Below, one piece after another: positions 14,324-23,078 of a DNA stretch of 32,504 nt. A program made the position numbers and the translations under genes. Every line of letters begins with the position of its first letter. Within the stretch, counting starts at the first letter, position 1. The DNA comes from Lachnospiraceae bacterium (GTDB lineage: Bacteria > Bacillota > Clostridia > Lachnospirales > Lachnospiraceae), in the NCBI GenBank assembly GCA_910574185.1, contig CAJSZQ010000039.1, positions 1-32,504 of the forward strand. The letters run 5' to 3'. The notes under the pieces were generated by a model. The model saw nothing but the letters and a program-made list of their open reading frames with translations. It did no database searches and was not told the origin of the DNA.

Positions 14324-15724
14324 ATGTACCTGCCAGATGAATTTGAAGATGAGATGCGAAGGCTTTTAGGCGATGAATATGAAGCGTATCTTGCCTGCTA
14401 TGAAAAGCCCCGATATTATGGGCTGCGTGTGAATACGAAGAAAATATCGGTTGAAGAGTTCGTCCGAATCTGTCCCTTTGAAATCCGGCCTGTTCCCTGG
14501 ATTGAGAACGGTTTTTATTATGACGGGGAAAGGATAGCTCCTGCAAAGCATCCCTATTATTATGCCGGCCTCTATTATCTTCAGGAGCCAAGCGCTATGA
14601 CTCCTGCGAATCGTCTTCCTATAGAGCCGGGAGACCGGGTTTTGGATTTGTGCGCGGCGCCCGGCGGCAAAGCGACGGAACTTGGAGCAAGGCTTGGGGG
14701 CCGGGGACTTTTGGCGGCTAATGATATCAGCAGTTCCAGAGCAAAGGGACTGCTCAAGAATGTGGAGCTCTTCGGTATCAGCAATGTGATGGTACTCAGT
14801 GAGGAACCCGGAAAGCTCGTGGGATATTTTCCGGAATATTTTGATAAAATTTTGATTGACGCTCCTTGTTCCGGGGAAGGGATGTTTCGGAAGGACAGGA
14901 AGATGATAAAGGCCTGGGAAGAGCATGGACCGGAGTTTTTCTCAAAGCTGCAGAAAAATATTGTTCTTAAGGCGGCGAAGATGCTGCGGCCGGGAGGATA
15001 TCTTCTATATTCAACCTGTACCTTTAACGGCTTGGAGAATGAGGGAACAATCGGATATCTGCTTGAGGAATATCCGGAATTTACGATAGAGGAGATGACG
15101 CCCTACGAAGGTTTTACCGGCGGCAGACCGGAGGAATTTTCGGAAAGGGAACTTATGAGTTTAGAGAGGACGGTCCGGATTTTTCCGCATAAGATGCAGG
15201 GAGAAGGGCATTTTATTGCGCTATTGAAAAAGGGCGTCGGCACAAAAGAAAAGGAGATTCCTTTTGGAAAGCAGGGGAAGAAAAAACTTCCGGATGAGCT
15301 GACTGGATTTTTAGAGAAGATTCATTGGCATGGGATGGGCGGAAGTTTTGACGTTAGCCGGGTAGAGTTGCATGGAGAGCGGGTTTATTATATGCCGGAG
15401 GGGCTGCCGGATTTGAAAGGACTCCGTTTCCTGCGGACCGGGCTGCTTCTTGGGGAATTGAAGAAGAACCGATTCGAGCCGAGTCAGGCGCTGGCCATGT
15501 GTATGGATGCAGAAGCATATCCGGAAGTTATTGCGTTCGCTCCGGAGGATGAACGTGTTCTTCGCTATTTAAGAGGAGAGACTCTGGATGTGGACGAACT
15601 GGCGCCCAGGAAAGCGAAAGGATGGTATCTGGTCTGTGTGGACTGCTATCCCTTAGGCTGGGGGAAGGTTTCTTCGGGGGTTTTGAAGAATAAGTATCTC
15701 CCCGGTTGGCGGATGCAGTCATAG
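14324..15724 (+). CDS. RsmF-like RNA (cytosine-5) methyltransferase, NOL1/NOP2/Sun family
   Basis: 466 aa. SAM-binding motif DLCAAPGGK (108-116) and the two catalytic cysteines of m5C methyltransferases, in DAPCSGEGMF (Cys182) and YSTCTF (Cys232). A C-terminal PUA-like/RsmF extension (about 310-466) is present. The family methylates C5 of cytosines in rRNA or tRNA; by domain layout this resembles RsmF/YebU, which acts on 16S rRNA, but the exact site is not predictable. TGGAGG precedes the ATG. It heads a run of co-directional genes with short gaps (M23 46 bp upstream, RsuA-type synthase downstream). Confidence 0.9.
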   Translation: MYLPDEFEDEMRRLLGDEYEAYLACYEKPRYYGLRVNTKKISVEEFVRICPFEIRPVPWIENGFYYDGERIAPAKHPYYYAGLYYLQEPSAMTPANRLPIEPGDRVLDLCAAPGGKATELGARLGGRGLLAANDISSSRAKGLLKNVELFGISNVMVLSEEPGKLVGYFPEYFDKILIDAPCSGEGMFRKDRKMIKAWEEHGPEFFSKLQKNIVLKAAKMLRPGGYLLYSTCTFNGLENEGTIGYLLEEYPEFTIEEMTPYEGFTGGRPEEFSERELMSLERTVRIFPHKMQGEGHFIALLKKGVGTKEKEIPFGKQGKKKLPDELTGFLEKIHWHGMGGSFDVSRVELHGERVYYMPEGLPDLKGLRFLRTGLLLGELKKNRFEPSQALAMCMDAEAYPEVIAFAPEDERVLRYLRGETLDVDELAPRKAKGWYLVCVDCYPLGWGKVSSGVLKNKYLPGWRMQS

Positions 15725-15791
15725 AGTTATGAAAGGAGCCGAAGGCAGGCCATTTTGTAAAGAATGCGTGCGGAAACGGAAAGGTTCGGTT

Positions 15792-16502
15792 ATGATTCGA
15801 TTGGATAAATATCTGGCTGATATGGGCGTAGGAACCAGAACAGAGGTAAAGCGTCTGATACGTCAGGGTAAGGTAAGGGTGGACGGTGCTGTAGAAAAGA
15901 GTGCGGATAAGAAGGTTGATGAGTGCAGGTCTCTTGTCAAGGTTGGAGAGAAAGAGATTTCCTATGTACGGTATGAGTACTATATGCTGAATAAACCAGC
16001 CGGGGTGGTGTCTGCGACAGACGACAGGCGGGACAGAACCGTACTGGATTTGATAGAAGGCAGGAAGAGAAAGGATTTGTTCCCGGTTGGGCGGCTAGAC
16101 AAGGATACGGAAGGATTGCTGTTGATTACCAATGACGGTGGGCTTGCTCACCGGCTTCTTTCGCCAAAAAGGCATGTGGATAAGACTTATTATGCAGAGG
16201 TGAAAGGGCGTGTAACGGCAGAGACGGTACGGCAGTTTGCCGCCGGGATGGATATTGGAGAAGGGCGGGAGGAATGGACCATGCCTGCAAAGCTTAAGGT
16301 TGTGCAGGAGGGAGAAGTTTCCAGAGTCCGGCTGACCCTACAGGAAGGGAAATATCATCAGGTGAAGCGGATGTTTCGGGCTGTAGGAATGGAAGTTTTG
16401 TATCTGCGGCGGGAAGTCTTCGGCACGCTGACCCTGGATGAGTCGCTTTCTTTGGGAGACTTTCGGAAATTGACAGAGGAAGAATTGGAGCTTTTATTAT
16501 GA
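15792..16502 (+). CDS. RsuA-family rRNA pseudouridine synthase
   Basis: 236 aa. An S4 RNA-binding domain at residues 1-60 (MIRLDKYLADMG) is followed by the catalytic domain with GRLDKDTEGLLL, where Asp103 is the nucleophile. RsuA family enzymes convert specific uridines of 16S or 23S rRNA to pseudouridine. An in-frame ATG at 15729 would add a 21-residue basic, Cys-containing tail not found in the family; I prefer 15792, with GGAAAGG 6 nt upstream. Its stop overlaps the start of the next gene (ATGA), indicating coupling. Confidence 0.9.
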   Translation: MIRLDKYLADMGVGTRTEVKRLIRQGKVRVDGAVEKSADKKVDECRSLVKVGEKEISYVRYEYYMLNKPAGVVSATDDRRDRTVLDLIEGRKRKDLFPVGRLDKDTEGLLLITNDGGLAHRLLSPKRHVDKTYYAEVKGRVTAETVRQFAAGMDIGEGREEWTMPAKLKVVQEGEVSRVRLTLQEGKYHQVKRMFRAVGMEVLYLRREVFGTLTLDESLSLGDFRKLTEEELELLL

Positions 16503-17176
16503 CAGAAAAACAGACAGAGATGCTTACAGGCATCGACGCGATTATTTTTGATATGGACGGAACGCTGATTGATTCCATGTGGGTCTGGGAGGCGGTGGAC
16601 AGGGATTTCTATAAAAAATATAATTTAGAGGAGCCGCCGGAAGAATTTTATCTGAAGCTAGAAGGGATGAGTTATACCGAGTCGGCGCAGCTATTCCTGG
16701 ATTATTTCCCGACTCTGACCCATTCCTTGGATGAGATAAAGGAAGAATGGACTAAAATGGCGTCTGAAAAATATACCACTGAGGTGACCCTAAAACAGGG
16801 AATCAGAGGCTTTTTAGAAGAGCAGAGGATTAAGGGGGTTAAGCTTGGAATCGCCACCAGTAATGGAATAGAACTTGTGGAGGCCACTTTGAAGGCGCTG
16901 GATATCAAGAAATATTTTGATTCGATTCATACTTCCTGCGAGGTAGAACGGGGGAAGCCCGCGCCGGATATTTATCTGCTGGTTGCAAGGGAGCTGGATG
17001 TGAAGCCGGAACGGTGTCTGGTATTTGAAGACGTACCGATGGGGATTTTGGCCGGAAAGAATGCGGGGATGCGTACCTGTGCCGTAGACGATGAGTTCTC
17101 CAGAGCGCAGGATGATAAGAAAAGAAGTATGGCGGATTATTATATACATAATTATGATGAATTAAGGATAAATTAG
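16499..17176 (+). CDS. HAD-superfamily phosphatase, beta-phosphoglucomutase-like
   Basis: 225 aa. HAD motif I is DMDGT (nucleophile Asp18, Asp20), motif II TSNG in GIATSNGIE, motif III Lys in GKPAPDIY, and motif IV EDVPMGILAG. A helical cap (about 25-90) places it in the subfamily of beta-phosphoglucomutase and small-metabolite phosphatases. Substrate cannot be inferred. It overlaps the RsuA-type gene by 4 bp and is 49 bp before the radical SAM gene. Confidence 0.87.
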   Translation: MTEKQTEMLTGIDAIIFDMDGTLIDSMWVWEAVDRDFYKKYNLEEPPEEFYLKLEGMSYTESAQLFLDYFPTLTHSLDEIKEEWTKMASEKYTTEVTLKQGIRGFLEEQRIKGVKLGIATSNGIELVEATLKALDIKKYFDSIHTSCEVERGKPAPDIYLLVARELDVKPERCLVFEDVPMGILAGKNAGMRTCAVDDEFSRAQDDKKRSMADYYIHNYDELRIN

Positions 17177-17225
17177 GAAGTTTCATTGTAGAAGTAACTT
17201 TGGCTAAAGGGGCGGCAGCAGGAAT

Positions 17226-19160
17226 ATGAGTCAGGATTTTTTACCAGTCTGCAAAAAGGATATGGAGAAACGGGGATGGAAAGAAGTGGATTTTGTCTAT
17301 ATTTCCGGAGACGCCTACGTAGATCATCCATCTTTTGGACATGCAATCATCACCCGTATGCTGGAAGCCCATGGCTATAAAGTAGGAATGATTGCTCAGC
17401 CAGACTGGAAAAATTCGGACAGTATTACAATTTTTGGAGAACCAAGATTGGGATTTCTTGTGTCGGCGGGCAATATGGATTCTATGGTAAATCATTACAC
17501 TGTATCCAAGAGAAGGCGGACTGGCGACGCTTATACGCCGGGCGGTGCAAGCGGCAGAAGGCCGGATTACGCGGCGGTGGTATATGGGAATTTAATCCGG
17601 CAGGTATATAAGCATACGCCGGTGATTCTCGGAGGAATCGAGGCCAGTCTCCGGAGAATGGCTCATTACGATTACTGGTCGAATAAGCTGAAGCGCTCCA
17701 TTTTGCTGGATTCCGGGGCGGATTTGATTTCCTATGGAATGGGGGAACGGTCTGTACTTGAGATAGCGGAGGCGCTGGATTCGGGAATTGCCGTCGGTGA
17801 TTTGACTTACATTGACGGTACGGTATATAAGACAAAAGACGCAGAAAGCGTCTATGATGGAATCCGGCTGCCATCGTTTGATGAGCTGAAGGCAGATAAG
17901 AGAAATTACGCTGAGAGTTTCTATATGCAGTACTGCAACACAGATCCGTATGCGGGAAAGCGGCTGATTGAGCCTTATGGGGAACATTTATATGTGGTGC
18001 AGAATCCACCGGCAAAGCCGCTGACTACGAAGGAGATGGATGAGGTCTATGATTATCCATATCAGAGGACGTATCATCCGGTTTATGAAAAAGATGGCGG
18101 GGTTCCCGCTATTCAGGAAGTGAAATTTAGTCTGGTCAGCAGCCGGGGATGTTTTGGAGGCTGCAGTTTCTGCGCTCTGACATTCCATCAGGGCAGGATT
18201 ATTCAGGCGAGAAGTCATGAATCGCTTTTGAAGGAAGCGGAGCGGATGACAGAGGATAAAGACTTTAAGGGATATATCCATGACGTGGGCGGACCTACGG
18301 CTAATTTCAGAGAACCTTCCTGTAAAAAGCAGTTGACAGAAGGGGTATGTAAAAACAGACAATGTCTGTTTCCAAAGCCTTGCAAAAATCTTACGATAAG
18401 TCATAAAGACTACATAAATCTTTTATGTAAATTAAGAAACCTAAAAGGGATTAAGAAAGTATTTATCCGCTCAGGAATCCGTTTTGACTATGTGATGGCG
18501 GATGACGACGACAGATTTTTAAGAGAGCTGTGCGAATATCATGTGAGCGGCCAGCTTAAAGTAGCGCCGGAACATGTATCCGACGTTGTTCTTAGACGGA
18601 TGGGGAAGCCGGAGTATAAGGTGTATGAGCAATTTGCGGCAAAGTACAGACGGATGAATCAGAGATTAAAAAAGAATCAGTACTTGGTGCCTTATTTAAT
18701 GTCTTCTCATCCCGGCGCTACGTTAAAGGAAGCGGTTGGACTTTCGGAGCATCTGCGGGATTTCGGGTATATGCCGGAGCAGGTGCAGGACTTTTATCCC
18801 ACGCCTTCTACTCTGTCTACCTGTATGTATTATACAGGATTGGACCCAAGGGATATGTCTTCCGTTTATGTCCCAAAGAATCCGCATGAGAAAGCGATGC
18901 AGCGCGCCTTGATTCAGTACCGGGATTCAAAGAATTACGATTTGGTATTTGAAGCTTTAAAACGTACAAACCGGATGGATTTAGTGGGATTTGGCAAAGA
19001 TTGCCTGATTCGTCCGAGGAAAGATTCGACAGAGAGAAAATCCGGCGGGGAAGGCAACCGGTATTCGGAACGCAGACAGGAGAAGAAAGAGACTAAGGAA
19101 GGCAGAAACGGGAAAAAGAAGAGGACAATCCGTAATGTCCATAAAAAGAAAATCCGCTGA
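17226..19160 (+). CDS. YgiQ family radical SAM protein
   Basis: 644 aa. The radical SAM cluster motif CxxxCxxC is at Cys309, Cys313, Cys316 (GCFGGCSFCAL). The large N-terminal domain (1-290) and the segment HVSGQLKVAPEH are typical of the YgiQ (UPF0313) family, whose reaction is unknown. The last 45 residues are extremely Lys/Arg/Glu-rich (KKETKEGRNGKKKR), suggesting RNA or ribosome contact. Company with three RNA-modifying enzymes fits an RNA-related role but does not prove it. Confidence 0.92.
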   Translation: MSQDFLPVCKKDMEKRGWKEVDFVYISGDAYVDHPSFGHAIITRMLEAHGYKVGMIAQPDWKNSDSITIFGEPRLGFLVSAGNMDSMVNHYTVSKRRRTGDAYTPGGASGRRPDYAAVVYGNLIRQVYKHTPVILGGIEASLRRMAHYDYWSNKLKRSILLDSGADLISYGMGERSVLEIAEALDSGIAVGDLTYIDGTVYKTKDAESVYDGIRLPSFDELKADKRNYAESFYMQYCNTDPYAGKRLIEPYGEHLYVVQNPPAKPLTTKEMDEVYDYPYQRTYHPVYEKDGGVPAIQEVKFSLVSSRGCFGGCSFCALTFHQGRIIQARSHESLLKEAERMTEDKDFKGYIHDVGGPTANFREPSCKKQLTEGVCKNRQCLFPKPCKNLTISHKDYINLLCKLRNLKGIKKVFIRSGIRFDYVMADDDDRFLRELCEYHVSGQLKVAPEHVSDVVLRRMGKPEYKVYEQFAAKYRRMNQRLKKNQYLVPYLMSSHPGATLKEAVGLSEHLRDFGYMPEQVQDFYPTPSTLSTCMYYTGLDPRDMSSVYVPKNPHEKAMQRALIQYRDSKNYDLVFEALKRTNRMDLVGFGKDCLIRPRKDSTERKSGGEGNRYSERRQEKKETKEGRNGKKKRTIRNVHKKKIR

Positions 19161-19255
19161 CATTCAGAAATTTCTTATATTTTAAAGAATGTTCGCAGCA
19201 TTTGGTCTGCGGCGGACGAGACAATCTGCTAGGGATTGCATTTAGGAGAGTAGTT

Positions 19256-19831
19256 ATGAAAATAAAAAAAGGACAGGCAGGGTATCTGTCTGCGAGAAAA
19301 AAGTCGCTGCAAGTTCAGGTTCTTCTTGGATTTGGGATTGTAGGGGCGCTTTTGCTTATGGGGTATCTGAAAACCCATTCCAGAACGAGTCTGTTTACAG
19401 TGCTTGCGGTACTGGGCTGTCTCCCTTCCGCAAAGGCGCTGACGGAATGGATTGCAGTGCTTCCCTATCCGACGATTGACGTAAAGCTTATGGAAGAGAT
19501 TAGAGAAAAGAGTTCGCTCCTTACGACGGCTTATGATTTGGTGATTACAAGCAGGGAGAAGATTATGCCGGTGGATGCAATCGTCATATCGAATCATACT
19601 GTGTTCGGGTATGCCCATAATCCAAAGACGGATACAGAGACAGCCGCTAAGCATATCAAAAATATTCTGGCGGAAAATCATTACACGAAGGTAACCGTTA
19701 AGATTTTCTCTGAATATGTTCCGTTTTTATCCAGGGTGGAGGGGCTAAATAATATGATTGAAGTGGATCATTCTGCGGATAAGGAGCTGGAAGAAGCTAT
19801 CCGGCAGATTATTTTGAATATATCGATGTAA
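19256..19831 (+). CDS. Predicted membrane protein of unknown function
   Basis: 191 aa. Two adjacent membrane segments (about residues 22-40 and 46-70) are followed by a soluble domain of about 115 residues including VDAIVISNHTVFGYAHN. I do not recognise the family. AGGAG at 19244-19248 supports the ATG at 19256 over an in-frame ATG 54 bp earlier. The gene ends 13 bp before the RluA-type synthase, so the two are co-transcribed. Confidence 0.75.
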   Translation: MKIKKGQAGYLSARKKSLQVQVLLGFGIVGALLLMGYLKTHSRTSLFTVLAVLGCLPSAKALTEWIAVLPYPTIDVKLMEEIREKSSLLTTAYDLVITSREKIMPVDAIVISNHTVFGYAHNPKTDTETAAKHIKNILAENHYTKVTVKIFSEYVPFLSRVEGLNNMIEVDHSADKELEEAIRQIILNISM

Positions 19832-19844
19832 TGCGTGGTGTGAC

Positions 19845-20867
19845 ATGAAAGAACTTATCATTTCAGACAGAGAAGCGAATCAGCGGCTGGATAAATTCTT
19901 AGGGAAATATATGGATAAAGCTCCTGCGGGATTCTTCTATAAGATGATGCGCAAAAAAAATATCGTATTAAATGGAAAAAAAGTTTCAGGGAAAGAAAAG
20001 CTCCAGCCGGGCGATGAGATTAAGTTGTTCTTATCCGACGAGACGATTGATAAATTCACCGGATTGGAGCGGACTGTAAGAGCGCCGGTTTGGAATCAGA
20101 AATTGGAGGTTATCTATGAGGATGAACATGTGCTGCTTGTAAATAAGCCGGTGGATATGCTGTCCCAAAAGGCGAAGCCTGGAGACGTATCTTTGGTGGA
20201 GGCAGTTACAGATTATCTTGTGCAGACCGGAAGTCTTACGCAGGAGGAGCTGCGTATCTTCCGGCCCGGTATCTGCAATCGGCTGGACCGTAATACTTCT
20301 GGTATCGTTACCGCGGGAAAAAGCCTGGCAGGTCTGCAGGCATTGAGTCGTGGCTTTAAGGAGCGGAGATTTGGAAAATATTACCGCTGTCTCGTAAAGG
20401 GCGAGATTCCGGAGAAAAAGCTGGTCAGCGGCTATTTGACTAAAGACGGCAGGAAAAATCAGGTGACGATAAGGAAAAGTCCGGTGGAAGGGGCGGCATG
20501 GATTGAGACCGAATACCGGCCTGTAAGAATAGCAGACGGCTATACCCTTCTTGAGATTCATCTGATTACCGGAAAACCCCATCAGATTCGGGCGCATCTT
20601 GCCTCTGAAGGATATCCGATTATCGGGGATTATAAGTATGGAAATAAGAAAATAAACGATTTGTTTCGGAGGGATTATGGACTGACTTCACAGCTTCTGC
20701 ATGCATATCGGCTGGAATTTCCCCAGATGGAGTCGACGCTTCGGGCGCTGTCTGGTAAAGTGTTTTATGCAGAAGAGCCGGAATTATTTCAGCAGATTCA
20801 GGAGGATGTGACGGGGAAGGCTGCGGGAAGAGACGACAGGAAAAACTGGCGGGGACAGGGCTTTTGA
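19845..20867 (+). CDS. RluA-family (RluC/D-like) pseudouridine synthase
   Basis: 340 aa. N-terminal S4 domain (ANQRLDKFLGKYM, 11-23), then the catalytic domain with NRLDRNTSGIV, Asp148 being the nucleophile, and the HLITGKPHQIRAHLA motif. The family modifies 23S rRNA or tRNA uridines; the S4 domain points to an RluC/RluD-type rRNA enzyme. A 25-residue charged C-terminal extension (AAGRDDRKNW) is present. It is followed 25 bp later by recU. Confidence 0.92.
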   Translation: MKELIISDREANQRLDKFLGKYMDKAPAGFFYKMMRKKNIVLNGKKVSGKEKLQPGDEIKLFLSDETIDKFTGLERTVRAPVWNQKLEVIYEDEHVLLVNKPVDMLSQKAKPGDVSLVEAVTDYLVQTGSLTQEELRIFRPGICNRLDRNTSGIVTAGKSLAGLQALSRGFKERRFGKYYRCLVKGEIPEKKLVSGYLTKDGRKNQVTIRKSPVEGAAWIETEYRPVRIADGYTLLEIHLITGKPHQIRAHLASEGYPIIGDYKYGNKKINDLFRRDYGLTSQLLHAYRLEFPQMESTLRALSGKVFYAEEPELFQQIQEDVTGKAAGRDDRKNWRGQGF

Positions 20868-20892
20868 GGAAGAAGAAAAGACGGAGGGATAG

Positions 20893-21426
20893 ATGGGTAC
20901 CTGGAATACAAGAGGACTTCGGGGTTCTACTTTAGAGGACATGATTAACAGAACGAATGAGCGCTATTTAGAGCAGAAGCTTGCCCTGATTCAGAAGATT
21001 CCTACGCCGATAACGCCGGTTCGCATGGATAAGGAGCACAGGCAGATTACGCTGGCTTATTTTGAGCAGCGCAGTACGGTGGATTACATCGGAGCGGTAC
21101 AGGGGATTCCGGTGTGCTTTGATGCGAAGGAATGTAATACGGATACTTTTCCGATTCACAATATCCATGAACATCAGGTGGTTTTTATGGAGAATTTCGA
21201 GAGGCAAAAGGGGATTGCGTTTCTTCTTATCTCTTATACGGCCAGGAACCAGCTTTATTATATGCGCTTTCAGGAAGTAAAGAAGTTCTGGAACCGGGCG
21301 ATGGAGGGCGGGAGAAAGAGCTTTCGTATAGAAGAGTTGAATCCTAAGTTTTTTCTGGAGATAAAAGGGGGATGTTTTATTCCCTATTTGGACGGGATGA
21401 ATTTGGATTTGCAGGAGCGGGAGTGA
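20893..21426 (+). CDS. recU: Holliday junction resolvase RecU
   Basis: 177 aa. It begins with the RecU signature (RGLRGSTLEDMINRTNERY) and has the nuclease core STVDY (Asp64) and FDAKE (Asp77, Lys79); spacing equals that of Bacillus Asp88, Glu101, Lys103, with Asp in place of Glu. HNIHEHQ follows. RecU cuts Holliday junctions during recombination and chromosome segregation in Firmicutes. GGAGGG precedes the ATG. In many Firmicutes recU sits with a penicillin-binding protein gene; here it closes the RNA-modification run. Confidence 0.92.
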   Translation: MGTWNTRGLRGSTLEDMINRTNERYLEQKLALIQKIPTPITPVRMDKEHRQITLAYFEQRSTVDYIGAVQGIPVCFDAKECNTDTFPIHNIHEHQVVFMENFERQKGIAFLLISYTARNQLYYMRFQEVKKFWNRAMEGGRKSFRIEELNPKFFLEIKGGCFIPYLDGMNLDLQERE

Positions 21427-21434
21427 AAGGGTGA

Positions 21435-21649
21435 GTTTCCCCCCTGCCGAAAGGCTGCCAGAAACTTGGATGTCGGGGCAGGGAAAGACAACATTCCAGC
21501 AAACTAACTGCTAACATAATCTAAGAAGCTCAGGAATGCCTTCGCTCCTAAGATTATGTAAGCAGTGGATTTTGCTTTCATTAAAAGCGTCTTTTTATTC
21601 CCTGCCCCTGGCGTCCAAGTTTCTGGCAGCCTTTCGGCAGGGGGGAAAC
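21435..21649 (+). repeat. 215-bp palindromic element (type E, distant relative of type C)
   Basis: Outer arms of about 51 bp (from GTTTCCCCCCTGCCG at 21435 to CGGCAGGGGGGAAAC at 21649) pair with two wobbles and one bulge. The interior has the same architecture as the 239-bp elements: on the reverse strand the apical hairpin reads GCGAAGGCATTCCTGAGC, flanked by CTTAG on both sides, and TGGAATGTT lies to one side. The intervening helices have different sequences from type C yet still pair (ACATAATCT/AGATTATGT, CTGCT/AGCAG, AGCAAA/TTTGCT). It sits between recU and hisZ. Confidence 0.85.
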
Positions 21650-21651
21650 GC

Positions 21652-21721
21652 GGAGTGTGTCGGTGAAGAGGGCGACGTGGAAATGTGGAGTGTGTCGATG
21701 AAGAGGGCGGCGTGGAAATGT
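21652..21721 (+). repeat. Two tandem 35-bp repeats
   Basis: A 35-bp unit beginning GGAGTGTGTCG and ending GGAAATGT occurs twice (21652-21686, 21687-21721) with two differences, followed by a degenerate start of a third. It lies immediately before the his promoter. No gene or known binding motif is recognised. Confidence 0.75.
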
Positions 21722-21738
21722 GAAGTGGGTTGTGGGAC

Positions 21739-21767
21739 TTGACAGAGTAGGGAAAAATGCGTATAAT
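21739..21767 (+). promoter_or_regulatory. Consensus promoter of the histidine operon
   Basis: TTGACA (21739-21744), 17 bp, TATAAT (21762-21767). The leader to hisZ is only about 43 nt, too short for a T-box or a His-rich leader peptide. Confidence 0.85.
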
Positions 21768-21816
21768 TCAATAAGTTTTATTGTGGTAGCGAGATAAAGT
21801 GCAGGGAGAATTTGAG

Positions 21817-23058
21817 ATGAAACAGTTACAACATACACCGGAAGGGGTTCGGGATATTTATAATATAGAATGTGGAAAGAAGCTGGCTTTGGAGCTTCGG
21901 CTTCATAAAGTGCTTCAGATGTATGGTTATCGGGATATTCAGACTCCGACTTTTGAGTTTTTTGATGTGTTTCGGAAAGAAATCGGTACGATTCCGTCTA
22001 AGGAATTGTATAAGTTTTTTGATAAGGAAGGAAATACGCTGGTGCTTCGTCCGGATTTTACTCCGTCGATTGCAAGAGCGGCGGCGACTTTATTTCCAGA
22101 TAACGGGATGCCGGTCAGACTGTGCTATTCGGGCAATACGTTCTTAAATTATACCGGAAGCTATCAGGGAAGGATGCGTGAGGCTACCCAGATGGGAGCT
22201 GAGCTGATTGGCGTTGATTCGGTTGAGGCGGATGCGGAGATGCTTGCTATGGTGTTGGACTGCTTTGCCACGATTGGACTTCGGGATTTCCAGCTTAGTG
22301 TGGGAATTGTGGATTATATCCAGAGTCTGATTGAAGATGCATCTTTGGATGAAGAAGCGGAAGCGAGGGTCAGAGAACTGATTGGGAATCGGAATTTCTT
22401 TGGCGTAGAGGAGTATCTTGAGAGCGTCAGAGTCAGGAGAAGCGCCAAGGAAGCGTTTGTTGCGCTGGAGGACATGTATGGCGGAAGAGAAGTGCTGGTT
22501 CAGGCGAAGAATATTGCTCCTAATTCCAGAGCGGTTCAGGCGGTCAGAAGGCTGGAGAGAATCTATGATATTCTTAAAATTTATGGCGTGGAAGAGAATA
22601 TTACTTTCGATTTCAGTATGGGCGGAGGATATGGATATTATACGGGTATTATTTTCCGGGGATATACGCATGGTACAGGGGACGCGGTTGTGAAAGGCGG
22701 AAGGTATGATCGGCTTCTTGAGAAATTTGGCCGGAAATCTCCGTCGATTGGATTTGCGCTGGTAATTGACCAGCTTATGAATGCCTTAACAAGACAGCAT
22801 ATTCGTATCTCTTATGCAAGAAAGAATACGTTGATTCTCTACGATGAGGGAAAACAAAAAAAAGCGATTAAGCTTGCCAGAGATTTTCGGGAGAAGTGCA
22901 AGAATACGGAACTGGTATGCCGTTCCAGTGAAAAATCGCTGGAAGATTATATGGAATATGGAAAAGAGAATTATGCCGGCAATCTGATTTACATACAGGA
23001 AAATCATCAGATTGTGATGATTAATCTAATGACTGGCGAGAAAAAACTGATTAATTAA
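21817..23058 (+). CDS. hisZ: ATP phosphoribosyltransferase regulatory subunit HisZ
   Basis: 413 aa, histidyl-tRNA synthetase-like fold without tRNA charging function. Class II motif 2 appears as LRPDFTPSIARAAA and the histidine-site loop as GGRYDRL. HisZ partners with the short HisG encoded just downstream to form the allosteric first enzyme of histidine synthesis. The start at 21817 follows AGGGAG by 9 nt; a GTG 18 bp upstream lies before that site and is less likely. First gene of hisZ-hisG-hisD-hisB-hisIE. Confidence 0.93.
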   Translation: MKQLQHTPEGVRDIYNIECGKKLALELRLHKVLQMYGYRDIQTPTFEFFDVFRKEIGTIPSKELYKFFDKEGNTLVLRPDFTPSIARAAATLFPDNGMPVRLCYSGNTFLNYTGSYQGRMREATQMGAELIGVDSVEADAEMLAMVLDCFATIGLRDFQLSVGIVDYIQSLIEDASLDEEAEARVRELIGNRNFFGVEEYLESVRVRRSAKEAFVALEDMYGGREVLVQAKNIAPNSRAVQAVRRLERIYDILKIYGVEENITFDFSMGGGYGYYTGIIFRGYTHGTGDAVVKGGRYDRLLEKFGRKSPSIGFALVIDQLMNALTRQHIRISYARKNTLILYDEGKQKKAIKLARDFREKCKNTELVCRSSEKSLEDYMEYGKENYAGNLIYIQENHQIVMINLMTGEKKLIN

Positions 23059-23078
23059 GAAAGATAGGTTTTACGGTT

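Noticed and set aside
21435..21649. The type E palindrome as a simple recU terminator
   Set aside because: The stem is far longer than needed, has no T-run on the + strand, and its interior matches the type C elements; termination may still be a side effect.
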